Assembly: GCA_015065685.1 (NCBI GenBank)
Contig: SVPU01000011.1
Coordinates: 1-51,873, forward strand
Reading direction: 5' to 3'
DNA from: Oscillospiraceae bacterium
Lineage (GTDB): Bacteria; Bacillota; Clostridia; Oscillospirales; Acutalibacteraceae
Length of the DNA stretch: 51,873 nucleotides
The position numbers and the translations under genes are program-made. How positions within the stretch are numbered: position 1 is the first letter of the stretch; every line of letters starts with the position of its first letter. The notes under the pieces are model-generated. The model saw only the letters and a list, made by a program, of their open reading frames with translations. It did no database searches and was not told the origin of the DNA. Positions 17,073 to 26,441 of the stretch are shown piece after piece.

Positions 17073-17101
17073 TTGCTTTTATTCCAATCTTGGAATATAA
17101 T
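17073..17101 (+). promoter_or_regulatory. Promoter of the R-M operon with a palindrome in the spacer
   Basis: TTGCTT, 17 nt, TATAAT. The spacer holds the palindrome ATTCCAA-TC-TTGGAAT (17081-17096), which ends on the first base of the -10 box. A protein bound here would block the promoter. The first gene encodes an N-terminal HTH, so self-repression is a direct possibility. Confidence 0.8.
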
Positions 17102-17124
17102 CATACATATAAGAGGTGATTCAA

Positions 17125-18198
17125 ATGTTAGCATATATGACTGCCAGCGAAGCCGCTGAAAAATGGAATATATCTCATAGAAGGGTTTTAACTTTATGCA
17201 AAGAAAAACGCATAACAAATGTTGCAACTCTTGGTAATATGTGGATTATACCTATTGATGCCAAAAAACCGGAAGACGCTCGTAGCCGTAGATATATTGA
17301 CAGCGAAGAAAAAGTGGTTAAACCATTTTTAAAATGGGCTGGCGGCAAAGGTCAGCTTCTTAAAGAAATCGAGCATTATTATCCTTTCGCTAAAGGTCAT
17401 ATCACAAAATATGCAGAGCCATTTGTTGGCGGCGGTGCGGTTTTATTTGATATTCTTAGCAAATACGATTTAAAAGAGGTTTACATCAGTGATATTAACG
17501 CCGAGCTTATCAACACTTACCATATTATTCGGGATGATGTTGATGGATTGATAAAAATGCTTTGCATAATGCAAAGCCAATTTATTCCGTTGGATACTGA
17601 TAGCCGAAAGATTTACTATAACGAAAAGCGTGAGCGTTTCAATGATTTAAAGGTTAACGGAAACGAAAGTATAAATATTGAAAAAGCTGCTTTAATGATT
17701 TTCTTAAACAAAACTTGCTTTAATGGTTTGTTTAGAGTAAATAAAAAAGGACTCTTCAATGTTCCTATGGGAGCATATAAGAATCCAATGATTTGCGATG
17801 AAAAGAATCTTCATGCGGTGTCGGAAAAATTGCAGAATGTTACTATTGTTTGCGGCGATTATAGAGAGTCGGCCGACTTTATTGATGAAAATACTTTTGT
17901 ATATTTTGATCCGCCCTACAGACCTATTACCGATACTGCGAGCTTTACCGCATATACCGAAAACCTGTTTAATGATGAAGAACAAATTGAGCTTGCTCGT
18001 TTCGTAGATGATATGCACAAGAAAGGTGCTAAGGTTGTAATTAGCAATTCCGACCCTAAGAACTCAAATACGGAAGATGACTTCTTTGACAACATTTACT
18101 CGGCTCATAAAATCAAACGAGTAGAAGCAACGCGAATGATTAATTGTCAAGCGCAAGCAAGAGGAAAAATAACGGAACTTTTAATATCGAATTTTTAA
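17125..18198 (+). CDS. HTH-fused Dam-type adenine-N6 DNA methyltransferase
   Basis: A 357-residue protein. Residues 1-60 form an excisionase/MerR-like HTH (MTASEAAEKWNISHRRVLTLC, then MWIIPIDAKKP). Residues about 68-357 are a D12-class (Dam/DpnM family) methyltransferase: PFLKWAGGKGQLL binds SAM, EPFVGGGAV follows, LNKTCFNGLFRVN is a D12 signature, and DPPY at 262-265 is the catalytic motif. It should methylate adenine in a short recognition sequence (GATC is common for this family but cannot be proven here). The ATG at 17125 follows GAGGTG. It is the first gene of the R-M operon; the HTH fusion suggests a dual modifier and regulator. Confidence 0.9.
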   Translation: MLAYMTASEAAEKWNISHRRVLTLCKEKRITNVATLGNMWIIPIDAKKPEDARSRRYIDSEEKVVKPFLKWAGGKGQLLKEIEHYYPFAKGHITKYAEPFVGGGAVLFDILSKYDLKEVYISDINAELINTYHIIRDDVDGLIKMLCIMQSQFIPLDTDSRKIYYNEKRERFNDLKVNGNESINIEKAALMIFLNKTCFNGLFRVNKKGLFNVPMGAYKNPMICDEKNLHAVSEKLQNVTIVCGDYRESADFIDENTFVYFDPPYRPITDTASFTAYTENLFNDEEQIELARFVDDMHKKGAKVVISNSDPKNSNTEDDFFDNIYSAHKIKRVEATRMINCQAQARGKITELLISNF

Positions 18199-18213
18199 GG
18201 AGTGTTGATATTT

Positions 18214-18744
18214 ATGATAAAGAATGGAAAAGGTGGAGGTAACACAAAGACCGGCCTTGTTTTCGAAGGTAAAACCGATTTGTCTACATTTCTTTCTATA
18301 CAAAAAGGTTACGCAGTTATCAAAGACAAAGTTTATTATAAAAACGAATTAGTTGCTAGGATATTTAAAAAACATGATTTCTATAAGATATTTTTAAAGG
18401 AACTTGAAATAGATTGGACTAAAATCATTTCAAAACAACTTTTACCAGATGACAGTATTTTCGTAATAATCAGAAATACTTTATATATTATCGAATGCAA
18501 ATTTCAACAGGTGGCCGGATCGGTTGATGAAAAACTGCAAACTTGTGATTTCAAAAAGAAACAGTATCAAAAATTGTTATCTAAAGCAAATATAGACGTT
18601 GAATATATGTATTTATTGAGCGATTGGTTTAGGGATTCTCGGTATAAAGATGTTTTAGACTATATACACAGTGTACGATGTCACTATTATTTTGAATATA
18701 TACCATTATATAAATTCGGTTTGCCCGTTCCGAACGAGGATTAA
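18214..18744 (+). CDS. PD-(D/E)xK-type type II restriction endonuclease
   Basis: A 176-residue protein between two methyltransferase genes. The motif LLPDDSIFVIIRN followed by YIIECKFQQ (E94 and K96) fits a PD-(D/E)xK nuclease core; SVDEKLQTCDFKK after it is shared, from memory, with other type II endonucleases. It is expected to cut DNA at the site protected by the flanking methylases. AAGGAG lies 11 nt before the ATG at 18214; an earlier in-frame GTG overlaps that site. The specificity cannot be read from sequence. Confidence 0.78.
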   Translation: MIKNGKGGGNTKTGLVFEGKTDLSTFLSIQKGYAVIKDKVYYKNELVARIFKKHDFYKIFLKELEIDWTKIISKQLLPDDSIFVIIRNTLYIIECKFQQVAGSVDEKLQTCDFKKKQYQKLLSKANIDVEYMYLLSDWFRDSRYKDVLDYIHSVRCHYYFEYIPLYKFGLPVPNED

Positions 18745-18745
18745 T

Positions 18746-19495
18746 ATGAAAAATAAGAAAATCACCAAATGGGAGCCCGATAATTTTGAGTTACAAATGA
18801 CAACTCATTGGTCTTTCCAAAAGCGTGGAGATTGGGCTACCCACGATGCTAAATGGCGTGGTAATTGGTCGCCGTATATTCCTCGCAATATTTTACTGCG
18901 TTATTCAAAAGAAAACGATTTAGTCCTTGACCAATTTGCAGGTGGAGGAACAACGCTTGTAGAAGCCAAGTTACTTAATCGCGATATTATCGGTGTGGAC
19001 ATTAACGATGTTGCTCTTACCCGTTGCAAAGAAAAAATTGATTTCGAACACGAAGGCGCAAATGGTAAGGTGTATCTTCATAAGGGTGATGCGAGAAATC
19101 TTCACTTTATCCCTGATAACAGTATTGATTTGATATGTACTCATCCACCGTATGCGAATATCATTCAATATAGCGAGGATATACCCGAAGATTTATCTTT
19201 ACTAAAAGCAAAAGATTTTCTTGAGGAAATGAAAAAGGTGGCAGCAGAGAGCTATCGCGTTCTGAAAAAAGACAAGTTCTGCGCTGTTCTTATGGGTGAT
19301 ACTCGTCAAAAAGGCCATATGATACCAATGTCCTTTGAAGTTATGCGAATTTTTGAGGATGCTGGATTTAAGTTGAAAGAATTAATTATTAAAGAACAAC
19401 ACAATTGCAAGGCAACAGGTTATTGGAAAACAAATAGTGTGAAATATAATTTTCTGTTAATTGCACACGAATATTTGTTTGTTTTTAAAAAATAA
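18746..19495 (+). CDS. Second DNA methyltransferase (beta-like order, HPPY motif)
   Basis: A 249-residue protein with the SAM-binding DQFAGGGTTLVEA near residue 56, GVDINDVAL, and the catalytic-type motif THPPYANIIQYS (HPPY at 133-136, in place of D/S/N-PPY). The HPPY form occurs in a subset of amino-methyltransferases of R-M systems. It starts 1 nt after the endonuclease stop with GAGGA just upstream, so the pair is coupled. Two methylases of different class around one nuclease suggest an asymmetric or strand-specific recognition site, or a DpnA-like role on single-stranded DNA. Confidence 0.85.
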   Translation: MKNKKITKWEPDNFELQMTTHWSFQKRGDWATHDAKWRGNWSPYIPRNILLRYSKENDLVLDQFAGGGTTLVEAKLLNRDIIGVDINDVALTRCKEKIDFEHEGANGKVYLHKGDARNLHFIPDNSIDLICTHPPYANIIQYSEDIPEDLSLLKAKDFLEEMKKVAAESYRVLKKDKFCAVLMGDTRQKGHMIPMSFEVMRIFEDAGFKLKELIIKEQHNCKATGYWKTNSVKYNFLLIAHEYLFVFKK

Positions 19496-19539
19496 TGTCT
19501 CAAATCGTAACTATTCATTTTTTATAACTCATTATAATT

Positions 19540-19574
19540 AACCCCGTAATTACTTAATTGTAATTACGGGGTTT
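19540..19574. terminator. Bidirectional terminator between R-M operon and aspS
   Basis: AACCCCGTAATTAC, 6-nt loop, GTAATTACGGGGTT: a perfect 14-bp stem between converging genes. Confidence 0.9.
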
Positions 19575-19583
19575 CTGTTTAAT

Positions 19584-21353
19584 TTATAATTTAATTCCAA
19601 GGTCTTTAAGTTGAATTTCATCAACCTCTGCAGGTGCGCCCGACATAAGTTCGCTTGAGTTTGAAACCTTGGGGAATGCGATAACATCACGAAGACTGTC
19701 GCATCCGCACATAAGCATAACGAGTCGGTCAAGACCGATACCCATTCCGCCGTGTGGCGGTGCGCCGTATTTGAAAGCATCTGTTAAGAAGCCGAATTTT
19801 TCGTGGGCTTCCTCATCACTAAGACCCAAAGCCTTAAACATTTTGCCTTGAAGTTCGGGGTCGGTAATTCTTATCGAACCGCTTGAGAGTTCCACCCCGT
19901 TAAGCACCAAGTCATAAGCCTTTGCGAAAACCTTTTCGGGCGCAGTATCAAGATACTGCACACATTCATCCAAAGGTGAAGTGAATGGGTGGTGCATTGC
20001 ATCCCAATTTCCTGTTTCCTCGTTATATTCGAAGAATGGAAACTCGGTTATCCAAAGAAAATTAAACTTATCGGGGATAATATCGAGCTTTTTAGCAACT
20101 GTGAGTCTGAGTGCTCCAAGCACCGAGAGTGCTGTGTTCTTGCGGTCTGCAACTATGAGCACAACGTCTCCCTTCTCGGCGCCTACGCGCTCGTAAATAG
20201 CTGACATTTCCTCCTCGCTCATAAACTTTGCAAAAGAGCAAGTGGGAACATCCTCACTCCAACGGATAAATGCAAGACCCTTAGCGCCAATACCCTTAGC
20301 CTCTTCGGTGAGCTTATCAATTTCCTTGCGGGTGTAAACAGAAGCCGCATTCTTAGCATTAATTGCTCTTACTGTTCCGCCGTTTTTAACTGTATCAGCA
20401 AAAACACCGAAACCGCAGTTTTCAACAATATCCGACAAATCGGTTATTTTCATATCGAATCTTGTGTCGGGCTTGTCAGAGCCATAATTATTCATAGCAT
20501 CTGTAAAGGTCATTCTCGGTAGCGGTGTGGGAATATCCACATTGAGAATTTCTTTAAACAAGCGCTTAACAAAGCCCTCTGCCACGCTATAAACATCCTC
20601 GGGCTCAACGAATGACATCTCAAGGTCAATCTGTGTAAACTCAGGCTGGCGGTCGGCTCTTAAGTCCTCATCACGATAGCAGCGCGCAATCTGCATATAA
20701 CGGTCAAAGCCCGAAAGCATAAGCAGCTGCTTATAAAGCTGGGGCGACTGCGGAAGCGCAAAAAAGCTTCCCTTCTTTATTCTTGAGGGCACAAGATAAT
20801 CTCGCGCACCCTCGGGTGTGGATTTGATAAGCGTTGGGGTTTCAATTTCAATAAATCCGTTTTCATCAAAATAATCACGGGTTACCTTAACTATTTTATG
20901 GCGAAGAAGAATATTGTTTTGTATATCGGGGCGGCGAAGGTCAAGATATCTGTAACGAAGTCTTAATTCCTCGTTCGCATTTGAATCATTTAAAATTTCA
21001 AAAGGCGGTGTTTCTGAAGCACCGAGAATTTTAAGGTCTGTTACCTCAATTTCAATCTCGCCTGTTGGAATTTCTGAATTTATTGAAGAACGCACACGCA
21101 CCTTGCCGCTCGCCATAGCAACAAACTCACTGCGGAGTGCACTTGCCTTCTCAAAAACCGATTTTTCGGTTGCATCGTCAAACGCCAACTGAACAATACC
21201 TGTTCTATCGCGCAAATCAACAAAGATAAGACCGCCCAAATCGCGCTGTCTTTGCACCCAACCGCAAACAGTAACGGTTTTGCCCTCATCTTTTCTTGTG
21301 AGCGTTCCGCAATAGTCTGTGCGTTTTACGCCGTTCATTTTATCAAGAGTCAT
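19584..21353 (-). CDS. aspS: Aspartyl-tRNA synthetase
   Basis: A 589-residue class II synthetase charging tRNA-Asp. It has the N-terminal OB fold (VTVCGWVQRQRDLGGLIFVDLRDRTG), motif 2 (ARCYRDEDLRADRQPEFTQID), a GAD insertion in the middle, and motif 3 (GGMGIGLDRLVML) near the C-terminus. The ATG at 21353 follows AGAGG. It lies 17 nt after hisS, the conserved Firmicutes order hisS-aspS, and ends the long minus-strand run at a bidirectional terminator. Confidence 0.97.
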   Translation of the reverse strand: MTLDKMNGVKRTDYCGTLTRKDEGKTVTVCGWVQRQRDLGGLIFVDLRDRTGIVQLAFDDATEKSVFEKASALRSEFVAMASGKVRVRSSINSEIPTGEIEIEVTDLKILGASETPPFEILNDSNANEELRLRYRYLDLRRPDIQNNILLRHKIVKVTRDYFDENGFIEIETPTLIKSTPEGARDYLVPSRIKKGSFFALPQSPQLYKQLLMLSGFDRYMQIARCYRDEDLRADRQPEFTQIDLEMSFVEPEDVYSVAEGFVKRLFKEILNVDIPTPLPRMTFTDAMNNYGSDKPDTRFDMKITDLSDIVENCGFGVFADTVKNGGTVRAINAKNAASVYTRKEIDKLTEEAKGIGAKGLAFIRWSEDVPTCSFAKFMSEEEMSAIYERVGAEKGDVVLIVADRKNTALSVLGALRLTVAKKLDIIPDKFNFLWITEFPFFEYNEETGNWDAMHHPFTSPLDECVQYLDTAPEKVFAKAYDLVLNGVELSSGSIRITDPELQGKMFKALGLSDEEAHEKFGFLTDAFKYGAPPHGGMGIGLDRLVMLMCGCDSLRDVIAFPKVSNSSELMSGAPAEVDEIQLKDLGIKL

Positions 21354-21370
21354 AATATAGAAAACCTCTT

Positions 21371-22672
21371 TTACATAATTTCTGCAATAGATTTGAAAAT
21401 TTGTTCTCTTATAGCTTCGCCAAGCTCATCAAGCAATTCATCCACCTTGATTTCTCTCTCGGTGCCCTCTGCCATATCCTTAAGCCTTGCCTTGCCGGTT
21501 TCGATCTCATTGTCGCCCAGCACAACCGTGAATTTTGCGCCGATTTTATCGGCATATTTCATCTGTGCTTTAATTCCGCGGGCACAAATATCGGTCTGCA
21601 CCTTATAGCCCTCACGTCTTAGAAGAGCGCAAAGCTCGGTTGCTTTAAGCAATGCCTTTTCACCCATAGGCACAATATAAAGGTCGGTTTTAGGGGCTTC
21701 GGGAAGCTCGGCACCCTGATTCTTTAAAACAAGCATCAGTCGCTCAATTCCCATTCCAAAGCCTAAGGAAGCCACTGTCGGTCCGCCCATTTGCGAAACA
21801 AGGCCATCATATCTGCCACCGCCGCAAACGGTTGACTGCGCACCGATATCGCCCGATACAAACTCAAAAACCGTTCTTGTGTAATAATCAAGTCCTCTTA
21901 CAATGTGCGGATTAACCGTAAATTCAATATTCTGTGCTTTAAGATAGCCCTTAACCTTTTCAAAATGCTCACGGCAATCATCGCAAAGATAGTCTAACAC
22001 AACGGGTGCTTTTGCCGCAATCTCAGAGCAAATCGGCGATTTGCAATCGAGAATTCGCATAGGGTTGCGGTCTAGTCTCTCGTTACAGGTGCCGCAAAGC
22101 TTGTCTGTGTTTTGGCTAAAATATTCTTTTAATGCCTTGTGATATTCTTTTCGGCACTCGAGGCAACCGATTGAGTTGATTTCGAGTGCGATTTTCTTAA
22201 CACCGATACTGTCGAGCAGCTGGCGAGCAAGTGCTATAACCTCTGCATCGGCATTAGGCTCTGCCGCGCCTATACACTCAACACCGAATTGATGGAATTC
22301 TCTGAGTCTGCCCGCTTGTGGCTTTTCATAGCGGTAACAACCGCCGATATAACAAACCTTAACGGGCAACGCTCCGTTAACAAGACCTTTTTCAATTGCG
22401 CTTCTTATAACGCCTGCTGTAAGTTCGGGGCGAAGTGTAATTGAGCGTCCGCCCTTATCATCAAAGGTATACATCTCTTTTTGAACAACATCGGTAGTAT
22501 CTCCAACGCTGCGCAAAAAAACCTCGGTGTGCTCAAAAACGGGCACGCGGATTTCTTTAAAACCGTAAAGCGAGGCGGTTTCAAGCATTTTTTGCTCAAC
22601 AAACTGCCATTCGTGGCTTTCCGAGGGTAAAATATCGTTCGTGCCTTTTATTGCACGGTTAATTTCTGCCAT
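21371..22672 (-). CDS. hisS: Histidyl-tRNA synthetase
   Basis: A 433-residue class II synthetase charging tRNA-His. It starts INRAIKGTNDILP, the conserved KGTxD element; motif 2 is CYIGGCYRYEKPQAGRLREFHQFG, with the HisRS-specific LDYYTRTVFEF and GGGRYDGL and motif 3 SLGFGMGIERL. A Cys-rich stretch near 185-235 (LCGTCNERL, CKSPIC, CDDCREHF) is seen in a clostridial subset and may bind zinc. GGAG precedes the ATG. It is cotranscribed with aspS. Confidence 0.97.
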   Translation of the reverse strand: MAEINRAIKGTNDILPSESHEWQFVEQKMLETASLYGFKEIRVPVFEHTEVFLRSVGDTTDVVQKEMYTFDDKGGRSITLRPELTAGVIRSAIEKGLVNGALPVKVCYIGGCYRYEKPQAGRLREFHQFGVECIGAAEPNADAEVIALARQLLDSIGVKKIALEINSIGCLECRKEYHKALKEYFSQNTDKLCGTCNERLDRNPMRILDCKSPICSEIAAKAPVVLDYLCDDCREHFEKVKGYLKAQNIEFTVNPHIVRGLDYYTRTVFEFVSGDIGAQSTVCGGGRYDGLVSQMGGPTVASLGFGMGIERLMLVLKNQGAELPEAPKTDLYIVPMGEKALLKATELCALLRREGYKVQTDICARGIKAQMKYADKIGAKFTVVLGDNEIETGKARLKDMAEGTEREIKVDELLDELGEAIREQIFKSIAEIM

Positions 22673-22692
22673 AATATAAAATCTCCAAAAAT

Positions 22693-23097
22693 TTATTTGC
22701 CTGCCTTTAATATTTCACGCCACTCAAGGTCGCCGCGTTCAAGACCGTGGATTAGCACCTCAGCAGTGGCAATATTGGTTGCAACAGGAATATTATGAAC
22801 ATCGCAAAGACGAAGCAGCACATTCTCATCGGGGGTGTTTTCGGTAGGTGTCAAGGGGTCGCGGAAATAGAGCAAAAGGTCAATTTCATCACAGCCGATT
22901 CTTGAAGCTATCTGCTGAGAGCCACCCTGCGGTCCTCCTAAAAACTTAACTATTTCAAGACCTGTAGCCTCGGAAACAGTCTTTCCCGTAGCACCGGTTG
23001 AAACTATTGTGTGGCGGGATAAAATTCCGCAATATGCGATACAAAACTGTACCATAAGTTCTTTCTTTGCATCATCTGCGATTAAGGCTATTGTCAT
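22693..23097 (-). CDS. mgsA: Methylglyoxal synthase
   Basis: A 134-residue cytoplasmic enzyme that converts dihydroxyacetone phosphate to methylglyoxal, bypassing lower glycolysis when phosphate is short. Visible family elements are IALIADDAKK, a VSTGATGKT phosphate-binding loop, FLGGPQGGSQQIA, and LLYFRDPLTP holding the catalytic Asp. The ATG at 23097 follows AAAGGAA. It sits between minD and hisS, a pairing with minD/mre seen in several clostridia. Confidence 0.95.
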   Translation of the reverse strand: MTIALIADDAKKELMVQFCIAYCGILSRHTIVSTGATGKTVSEATGLEIVKFLGGPQGGSQQIASRIGCDEIDLLLYFRDPLTPTENTPDENVLLRLCDVHNIPVATNIATAEVLIHGLERGDLEWREILKAGK

Positions 23098-23110
23098 AAT
23101 AATATTCCTT

Positions 23111-23836
23111 TCATATTTTTTTAAGCTGTGGCAGTAAAAGCTTCTGCCCATCAAGCCTTGCGGCAATTCGTGTGAAAGCAGCAAGGGCTTTGTTTCTTTT
23201 TTTAAGCTTGTGCCTTAGAGAAAAAATTTTCAGTTCCTCATTTTCGGGCACAATACCGATTAATCTGATTGCGGAAGAATCGATTATATCATCGATATTA
23301 TTATAAACATATTTACCCTTTTGCTTGTAGATAAATCTGTTTATAATCAGTCTGCTATTTATTCCCGCTTCATCTAAAGCGATAGAAATTGCAGCCGCAT
23401 CACGAACTGAAACAGGGTCGGGCACGGCAACCGTTAGAAACACAGTATCCTTCGGGAGAGCCGAATAAAGCCCCACATTGATTCCCGCAGGAAAATCAAA
23501 TATCACCACATCGAATTTTTCCTTAACCTCTAAAGCAAAATTCGAAAAGGCAAAGGCATCAATCATTCCCATCCTTGCGGGTGCGGGAATAAGATATAAA
23601 TTATCGTTGTATTGATAAGTGGCATCTTCAATTTGTCTGCCCATCAGCAAATCAGATAAATCAAAAACTGCAGATTTATCTATTCCGAGCATAAGGTCAA
23701 GACAACGAAGTCCCTCATCCATATCAACAAGCAAAACTCTTTTGCCCAGTTTGCCGAAGCTAAGGCCGAGTCCCACCGAAACGGTGGATTTTCCAACTCC
23801 GCCTTTTCCCGAGGTTACACTTATAACCTTTCCCAT
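23111..23836 (-). CDS. minD: MinD/ParA-family ATPase
   Basis: A 241-residue P-loop ATPase with deviant Walker A KGGVGKST, switch I VDMDEGLRCLD, and Walker B VVIFDFPAGI. These fit the MinD group of septum-site determinants, though neither minC nor minE is nearby and the C-terminus lacks an obvious long amphipathic membrane helix, so a MinD-like protein with another positioning role is possible. The ATG at 23836 follows GGGAG; a GTG precedes it directly. Location after mreBCD-mrdA supports a role in envelope growth or division. Confidence 0.85.
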   Translation of the reverse strand: MGKVISVTSGKGGVGKSTVSVGLGLSFGKLGKRVLLVDMDEGLRCLDLMLGIDKSAVFDLSDLLMGRQIEDATYQYNDNLYLIPAPARMGMIDAFAFSNFALEVKEKFDVVIFDFPAGINVGLYSALPKDTVFLTVAVPDPVSVRDAAAISIALDEAGINSRLIINRFIYKQKGKYVYNNIDDIIDSSAIRLIGIVPENEELKIFSLRHKLKKRNKALAAFTRIAARLDGQKLLLPQLKKI

Positions 23837-23943
23837 CACATTTCTCCCAAATCTTTTCGATTTCCTATAATTCTATCATAACCGCCATTTTTTGTCAATT
23901 TAAAACGGCCGTTTTTTTGCACTGTTAAAGCTTAAAGTTTTAG

Positions 23944-25920
23944 TTAATCCAACACCACAAAGGGTGGGTCTTCGGTAGGTGAATTGCTCTCCGTGAAGAA
24001 ATACGCATTGAGTATATCTCTTACAACGCTACCCGCAGAATAACCCGAATTACCGTGCTCTAACACAACTGAAATTGCAATTTCGGGTTTATCAAAGGGA
24101 GCAAAAGCAACGAAAACGCTGTGGTCCACCTTACCCTGCACCTGAGAGGTACCTGTTTTACCGCCAACCTTTATCGGATAATTACCCAAAGCGGCTCTAC
24201 CGGTACCGTCCTCAGTAACCGAGAGCATACCCTCTTTAACTGCCGCAAGATTAGCCTCGTTTATAGAAATGGTATTTACCACTTGGGCATCGAAGCTTTC
24301 ATAAACCTCAGCCATATCATAAGACACAACCTGACTTATAAGACTTGCCTTATAATGTGTGCCGCCGTTTGCAAGGGTTGCGGTGTAATTTGCTAATTGA
24401 AGCGGTGTAAAGGCGTTCATTTGTCCGATAGAAATCTGCAAGGTATCACCGCCGAAGCCGTTTGACTCGGGCTCTAAAATAATACCCTTTGCATCATCCA
24501 CCTCAACACCTGTTCTAACGCCCAAACCAAACTGCTTGAAATAATCCGTGAGCGACATAGCCCCCACTCTTCTGCCGAGTTCAAAGAAGAAATAGTTGCA
24601 ACTCTTGGCAAGTGCATTTTTAAGTCCCATATGTCCGTGGTAATGCATACAGTCGGGCTTATAGTCGGCAAAATAGCTATATTCTCTGACACATTTTATG
24701 GTTTCGCCCTTATTGTAAAGCCCCTTTTCCAAAGCCGCAATGGCTACTATCGGCTTAATTGTTGAGCCTATAGGGTAAACACCCTGAAAAGCGCGGTTTG
24801 TAAGCGGTCTTGCGGGGTTGCTTGCCAGCTGGTTGTAATTTTCATTCATTGTTGCCGAATCATAGGTCGGGTAATTCGCGGCGCAGATAACCTCGCCTGA
24901 ATCGATTCTCACTGCAACTGCGGTGCCGCCTGTTACAGCACTACCTTGAGACTTAAGGCTCTTAACAATATTTTCGAGCGAATCCTGAGCACTTCTTTGC
25001 ATAACCTTATCAAGTGTGAGCATAATGGTTTTTCCCGCAATTGGCTCTTTTGTAACCTCTTTGGAAATAATGTTGCCCTTATTATCTAATCTATAGGTCA
25101 GCTCGCCATCTGTGCCCCTGAGGTAATCCTCGCCCCATTTTTCTATTCCGCTCTTGCCAACCTTATCGTTATAAGAATAGCCCTTTTTCTTATATTCTTC
25201 CCAGTCCTCTTTAAAAATAGGACCAACGCTGCCTATAAGGTTTACGGCTAAAGATGTATCAGTGTATTCTCTAAAAGGCACAACCTCAACCGTAACACCG
25301 TTCAGTCTAAACGAATATTCCGAGATTTTTCTCATCAGCTCGGTGGGAATATCCTCAGCGAAGGTAAAGGGATAGGAAACCGAGAAATCGGCAATGGTCA
25401 TACTGTAACGCACGCCCATAATCCTGCGTTGCTCATCCTTAGTGTATTTTTCCAGTTCATATTTGCTCACCATTTCTGCAAAGCAGTTTTCGGCTGTTGC
25501 ATAGTGGGCTAGCTCCAGCGTTTCAACAAGTCTTGCCGTATCGCCACCATCCACAAACCCGAATGGTGCCGAAAGCGACATTGGCAGCTCATCGTTCCAT
25601 TTAACACTCTCGCTCTCTAAGAGGTTTACAAGTGTTAAAATTATATCGTTGAAATTATCCCCGATATAAGCCTTGTTGAACACAATATTATAACCGTCGC
25701 GGTTGATGGCAATTCTTCTGCCGTAGCAATCAAGAATTTCACCGCGCGGTGCTTTTAAAACGGTGGTCAACACAGAGGTTGCACCGTCGTTTTTATCTGT
25801 ATAATCCGAGGCATTTTTTATTTGAATTGAATATGCCCTAACGCTAAACAGCACTATCGCGATAACAAGTATTACCGATAAAACCGTTAGCTTGGTTTGA
25901 CTTTTCTTTTGAAAAGGCAA
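23944..25920 (-). CDS. mrdA: Penicillin-binding protein 2 (elongation transpeptidase)
   Basis: A 658-residue class B PBP that crosslinks peptidoglycan during elongation. One N-terminal membrane anchor (about 10-30), a dimerisation domain beginning APRGEILDCYGRR, then the transpeptidase domain with SxxK as STIKP (about 385), SxN as SCN (about 440) and KTGT (about 585). The start is TTG at 25920, eight bases after a strong GGAGG; no ATG fits the frame at that end. It lies 18 nt after mreD in the mre operon, where it would work with MreBCD in the rod complex. Confidence 0.93.
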   Translation of the reverse strand: MPFQKKSQTKLTVLSVILVIAIVLFSVRAYSIQIKNASDYTDKNDGATSVLTTVLKAPRGEILDCYGRRIAINRDGYNIVFNKAYIGDNFNDIILTLVNLLESESVKWNDELPMSLSAPFGFVDGGDTARLVETLELAHYATAENCFAEMVSKYELEKYTKDEQRRIMGVRYSMTIADFSVSYPFTFAEDIPTELMRKISEYSFRLNGVTVEVVPFREYTDTSLAVNLIGSVGPIFKEDWEEYKKKGYSYNDKVGKSGIEKWGEDYLRGTDGELTYRLDNKGNIISKEVTKEPIAGKTIMLTLDKVMQRSAQDSLENIVKSLKSQGSAVTGGTAVAVRIDSGEVICAANYPTYDSATMNENYNQLASNPARPLTNRAFQGVYPIGSTIKPIVAIAALEKGLYNKGETIKCVREYSYFADYKPDCMHYHGHMGLKNALAKSCNYFFFELGRRVGAMSLTDYFKQFGLGVRTGVEVDDAKGIILEPESNGFGGDTLQISIGQMNAFTPLQLANYTATLANGGTHYKASLISQVVSYDMAEVYESFDAQVVNTISINEANLAAVKEGMLSVTEDGTGRAALGNYPIKVGGKTGTSQVQGKVDHSVFVAFAPFDKPEIAISVVLEHGNSGYSAGSVVRDILNAYFFTESNSPTEDPPFVVLD

Positions 25921-25938
25921 TGGTTCTTCCTCCGTTTT

Positions 25939-26439
25939 TTAATCGTTTATCTTTTTGTAAATAAAATAAAATGGAATCACAAATACTGCGCTGTAAACAG
26001 CCGATGGGAAAGCATATCTGAAGAGATATCCAAAGCTATCCTCGAAGGTCTTATTAAAGGTGTGGAAAACTGCCCAAAGCGCCAAAAAATAAATCGCCGA
26101 AATTATTATTGAAAGCACTATGCTCGATTTTAAATTTTTGTTAAAAAGGTTGTTTGCAATAAGATATGCCAACACCGATAAAACCATCAGAGCAATAGTG
26201 TTAAAGCAGTAGCTTCCATAGCTCACGCTATCCAAAAACGCACCGCAAAGCATACCCATCGCCGCTGCCGGCAAGGCGGTTGAAAAAACTGCGAAGGCAG
26301 TAAGCAAGGGAAGAAACAACAGCGGGGTTGCGGTTTTTATGCTAATATCGGCAATCTGAGCGGTTTCAAAAAGAATAACCGCAGAAAACAACACTATGTT
26401 GGTGATAATAAAAATCCACCTTTTCTTTTTAGACAGCAT
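25939..26439 (-). CDS. mreD: Rod-shape protein MreD
   Basis: A 166-residue integral membrane protein with five or six hydrophobic segments and the family's GAFLDSVSYGSYCFNTIAL region. It is a component of the elongasome linking MreC to PBP2 and RodA. It starts 2 nt after the mreC stop and is followed by mrdA. Confidence 0.9.
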   Translation of the reverse strand: MLSKKKRWIFIITNIVLFSAVILFETAQIADISIKTATPLLFLPLLTAFAVFSTALPAAAMGMLCGAFLDSVSYGSYCFNTIALMVLSVLAYLIANNLFNKNLKSSIVLSIIISAIYFLALWAVFHTFNKTFEDSFGYLFRYAFPSAVYSAVFVIPFYFIYKKIND

Positions 26440-26441
26440 AA

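Noticed and set aside
17125-19495. Classical DpnII-type operon (dpnM-dpnA-dpnB)
   Set aside because: The gene order is methylase-nuclease-methylase, the first methylase carries an HTH, and the second has HPPY. GATC specificity cannot be claimed.
23903-23921. AAAACGGCCGTTTT followed by T residues as a terminator between mrdA and minD
   Set aside because: The palindrome has no loop, and the T-run lies on the plus strand, where there is no gene to terminate.
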